This document shows positions 62,315-64,000 of a stretch of 64,000 bases of DNA, one piece after another. The position numbers were made by a program, and so were the translations under genes. The first letter of the stretch is position 1, and each line of letters begins with the position of its first letter. The stretch comes from DATBDN01 sp963715995 (GTDB lineage: Bacteria > Actinomycetota > Thermoleophilia > Solirubrobacterales > Thermoleophilaceae), in assembly GCA_963715995.1 (NCBI GenBank), contig OY970283.1:1240001-1304000 (forward strand). The letters are read 5' to 3'. The notes beneath the pieces were generated by a model that ran no database searches, had not been told where the DNA came from, and worked only from the letters and a program-made list of their open reading frames with translations.

Positions 62315-64000
62315 CTAAGTCGCGCGCTCGGGCGTGTCAAGAGAGCGCGGCAGCAGCACGAAGCCGGCGGCCAGGATCAGCAGCCCGAGCAGCGTGATCA
62401 GGTCGCCGATCAGCACCGAAGCCGGCTTGTAGTCGAAGCTCACGACGTGGCTGCCGGCCGGCACGGCCACCGCGCGGAAGCCCACGTTGGCGGGCCGGAT
62501 CGTGGCGTCGTGGCCGTCCACCTTTGCCTTCCAGCCCGGGTAGAAGGTGTCGTCCAGGATCAGTTCTCCCGGCCGCGTGGCGTCGACCGCCAGCATCACC
62601 GAGCGCTCGCCGTCGCGGACGAAGTGGGCAGCGCCGGGCGCCGGAGCCCTGCCGCCGGGCGGCGCGGGGGCGCCCTCGATCACGGGCGCGCTCTGGTCCT
62701 TCCCGGCATTGCGGCCGACCTTGCCGAGTGCATCGTCCAGGCCGCTCGCCGGCGTCCACGAGTACGCAACCCACGCCCGTGGCACGGCGGCCTGCTTCTC
62801 CACGACCGGCCCGACGCCGTTGGGCTTCCAGCGCCCGGACTTGTCCGCCGCGAGCGCATAGGAGATCTCGAAGCGGACCGCGTAGAGGTCCGCCAGGCGG
62901 TCGTCGTCGGCGGGCAGCGCCGTGAAGTCCGCCCCCTGACCGCCGAGCAGCGTCCACAGCCGGCCGCGGCGCTCGAGCGGGGGCGAGCGGTAGATGCGCG
63001 CGTCGCGCAGCCCATAGCGCTCGGGCACGTTGCCGCCCAGCTCCACCTGGCCGGCCACGCGCGCGTGTCCCTGCGTCTTCTGCAGCTGTCGCGATGGCCG
63101 GCGGGGTCGGCGGGTTGGCCTCCGCGAGCGGGATCGCCGGCTGAAAGCCGCGCTCGTACGACACGAGGTCGAACAGGGTCAGGGCGATCGCGGCGGCGGC
63201 CACCCACGGGCCAAGCCGCGGCCGCCAGACGGCCATGGCGATCAGCGCCAGCGCGAGCGCCGCGAACAGCCCCCAGCGCAGGAACACCGCCAGCTGGAGC
63301 TCGGGCCGGTCGAGCGCCGCGTGGCCGATGCCCAGCACGTGACCGAGGGCGCCGTGGCCGTCGCGCAGCACGTCGTGGTGCTTCACGAGCCAGCCGAGCG
63401 GGATCACCGCGGCCAGCGCTCCGGCGGCCAGCGGCGCGAGCCGGCGCAGTCGCCGCGTGTCCAGTTCCAGCAGCGCGTCCAGGCCGTAGGCCGCCAGCAC
63501 GGCGCCCGCCAGCGCGCACACCACCAGGTAGCGGAAGCGGTTCACCTGGTCGATCCCGGGCAGGCCGTCGAACAGCCCCGTCAGCAGCGGCAGCTTGACC
63601 ACCAGCGACAGCGACACCAGCCCGGCCAGCGCGAAGAACACCTGCGGCCCGCGCGGCCGCCGCGCCAGCCCGGCCGCCGCGAACACCACCGGGATGACGC
63701 CGAAGTAGCCCGTGCGCTCGATGTAGTTGAGCGGGCCGCCGCCGATCTCGAACTTGTCGGGCCGCCCCCACAGCTCCGGCGCGAAGAAGCCGAACAGGAT
63801 GCTCTTCGGCCCGCCGCCGGCGGCGCGGCTGATCATGTACGACTGGTGTGAGAGCTCGATCAGCGGCAGCTCCACGACAGCGCCGATCATCAGCCCCAGC
63901 AGCCCGGCCGCGCCGAACTTGCCCGCGATCGCGCCGGCCCGCCGCGAGTAGCCCGCGTGCACAACCACCCGGTAGGCGAACCACGGCAGCAGAAGCGACG
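62315..64000 (-). pseudogene. YfhO-like large membrane protein, 3' part, with a frameshift
   Basis: The minus-strand frame entering from the right edge encodes a helix-rich protein (GLLGLMIGAVVELPLIELSH, then KSILFGFFAPELWGRPDKFE, YFGVIPVVFAAAGLARRPRG) to about 63070, ending FQPAIPLAEANPPTPPAI. Homology-like sequence then continues in another frame (VAGQVELGGNVPERYGLRDA, then LILDDTFYPGWKAKVDG and a last helix) to the stop at 62315. One missing base near 63055-63085, in a CGCGCG run, would restore a single YfhO-type glycosyltransferase-like membrane protein. The 5' end is outside the window. It is either a broken gene or a sequence error. Confidence 0.8.

Noticed and set aside
60851..63598. 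A 915-codon plus-strand frame opposite the vWA and YfhO-like genes.
   Set aside because: Arg/Ala/Val-rich shadow; the minus strand holds recognisable proteins.

Overview
The window is very GC-rich chromosomal DNA from a high-GC Gram-positive lineage. GTG and TTG starts are common. Gene-to-gene overlaps of the ATGA, GTGA and TTGA type occur at most operon junctions. An OpcA/Zwf pair, a CBS-less GuaB3, an IdeR/DtxR-like iron box and a caa3-type oxidase point to Actinomycetota. The gene mix (zinc-ribbon proteins, HDAC-like deacetylase, Tal-Pgi fusion, universal-stress-like protein inside the cox operon) suggests Thermoleophilia/Solirubrobacterales, but that placement is inference. No tRNA, rRNA, CRISPR array, insertion sequence or prophage was seen; most of the window is core housekeeping chromosome.

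Layout. 1-5.4 kb: the 5' part of nadB (off the left edge), an HDAC-family deacetylase, two coupled zinc-ribbon proteins, a GT4 glycosyltransferase, an orphan Flp pilin, a PaiB-like flavin protein and a frameshifted DUF488 gene. 5.4-12.4 kb: murI-rph-rdgB-CDF transporter, a roadblock-like protein, the TldD/TldE protease pair and HU. 12.4-20.6 kb: pyrF, a LysM protein, a D,D-carboxypeptidase, a PfkB sugar kinase, guaB3-guaA, a DUF5069-cupin fusion and, on the minus strand, an M23 peptidase behind a cyclic-di-AMP (ydaO) riboswitch. 20.8-33.3 kb: rplM-rpsI (S9 with a very long acidic N-terminus), glmM-glmS, acpS-nnrD-alr, a CCA-adding-type nucleotidyltransferase, corA, HIT, enoyl-CoA hydratase, a cold-shock protein and infA.

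33.3-39.6 kb: an amidase with a small coupled partner, secreted proteins, a roughly 620-bp non-coding region packed with repeats (three 45-nt hairpins at an exact 50-nt period, one with a perfect 19-bp stem), a lipoprotein, a GT4 enzyme and a cytochrome c-cupredoxin fusion. 39.6-49.1 kb: a minus-strand caa3 oxidase operon (ctaC-ctaD-stress-like protein-ctaE-36-aa membrane peptide-inositol phosphatase), a CBS protein, the iron-uptake operon efeU-efeO-efeB under a palindromic operator, and two small oxidase-like membrane proteins. 49.1-60.7 kb: a glucose-use operon (ROK kinase, tkt, tal-pgi fusion, gnd, zwf, opcA), then a membrane class III cyclase and pgl. 60.7-64 kb: a secreted vWA protein and the 3' part of a frameshifted YfhO-like membrane protein off the right edge.

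Functionally, cell-wall precursor and remodelling genes (murI, alr, glmM/glmS, dac, M23, LysM) are spread over the left half. One is tied to c-di-AMP through the riboswitch. The right half couples NADPH-producing glucose oxidation to respiration and ferrous-iron uptake. The least explained features are the hairpin array near 36.2 kb, the acidic S9 extension, the stress-like protein embedded in the oxidase operon and several peptides under 50 aa that are easily missed.
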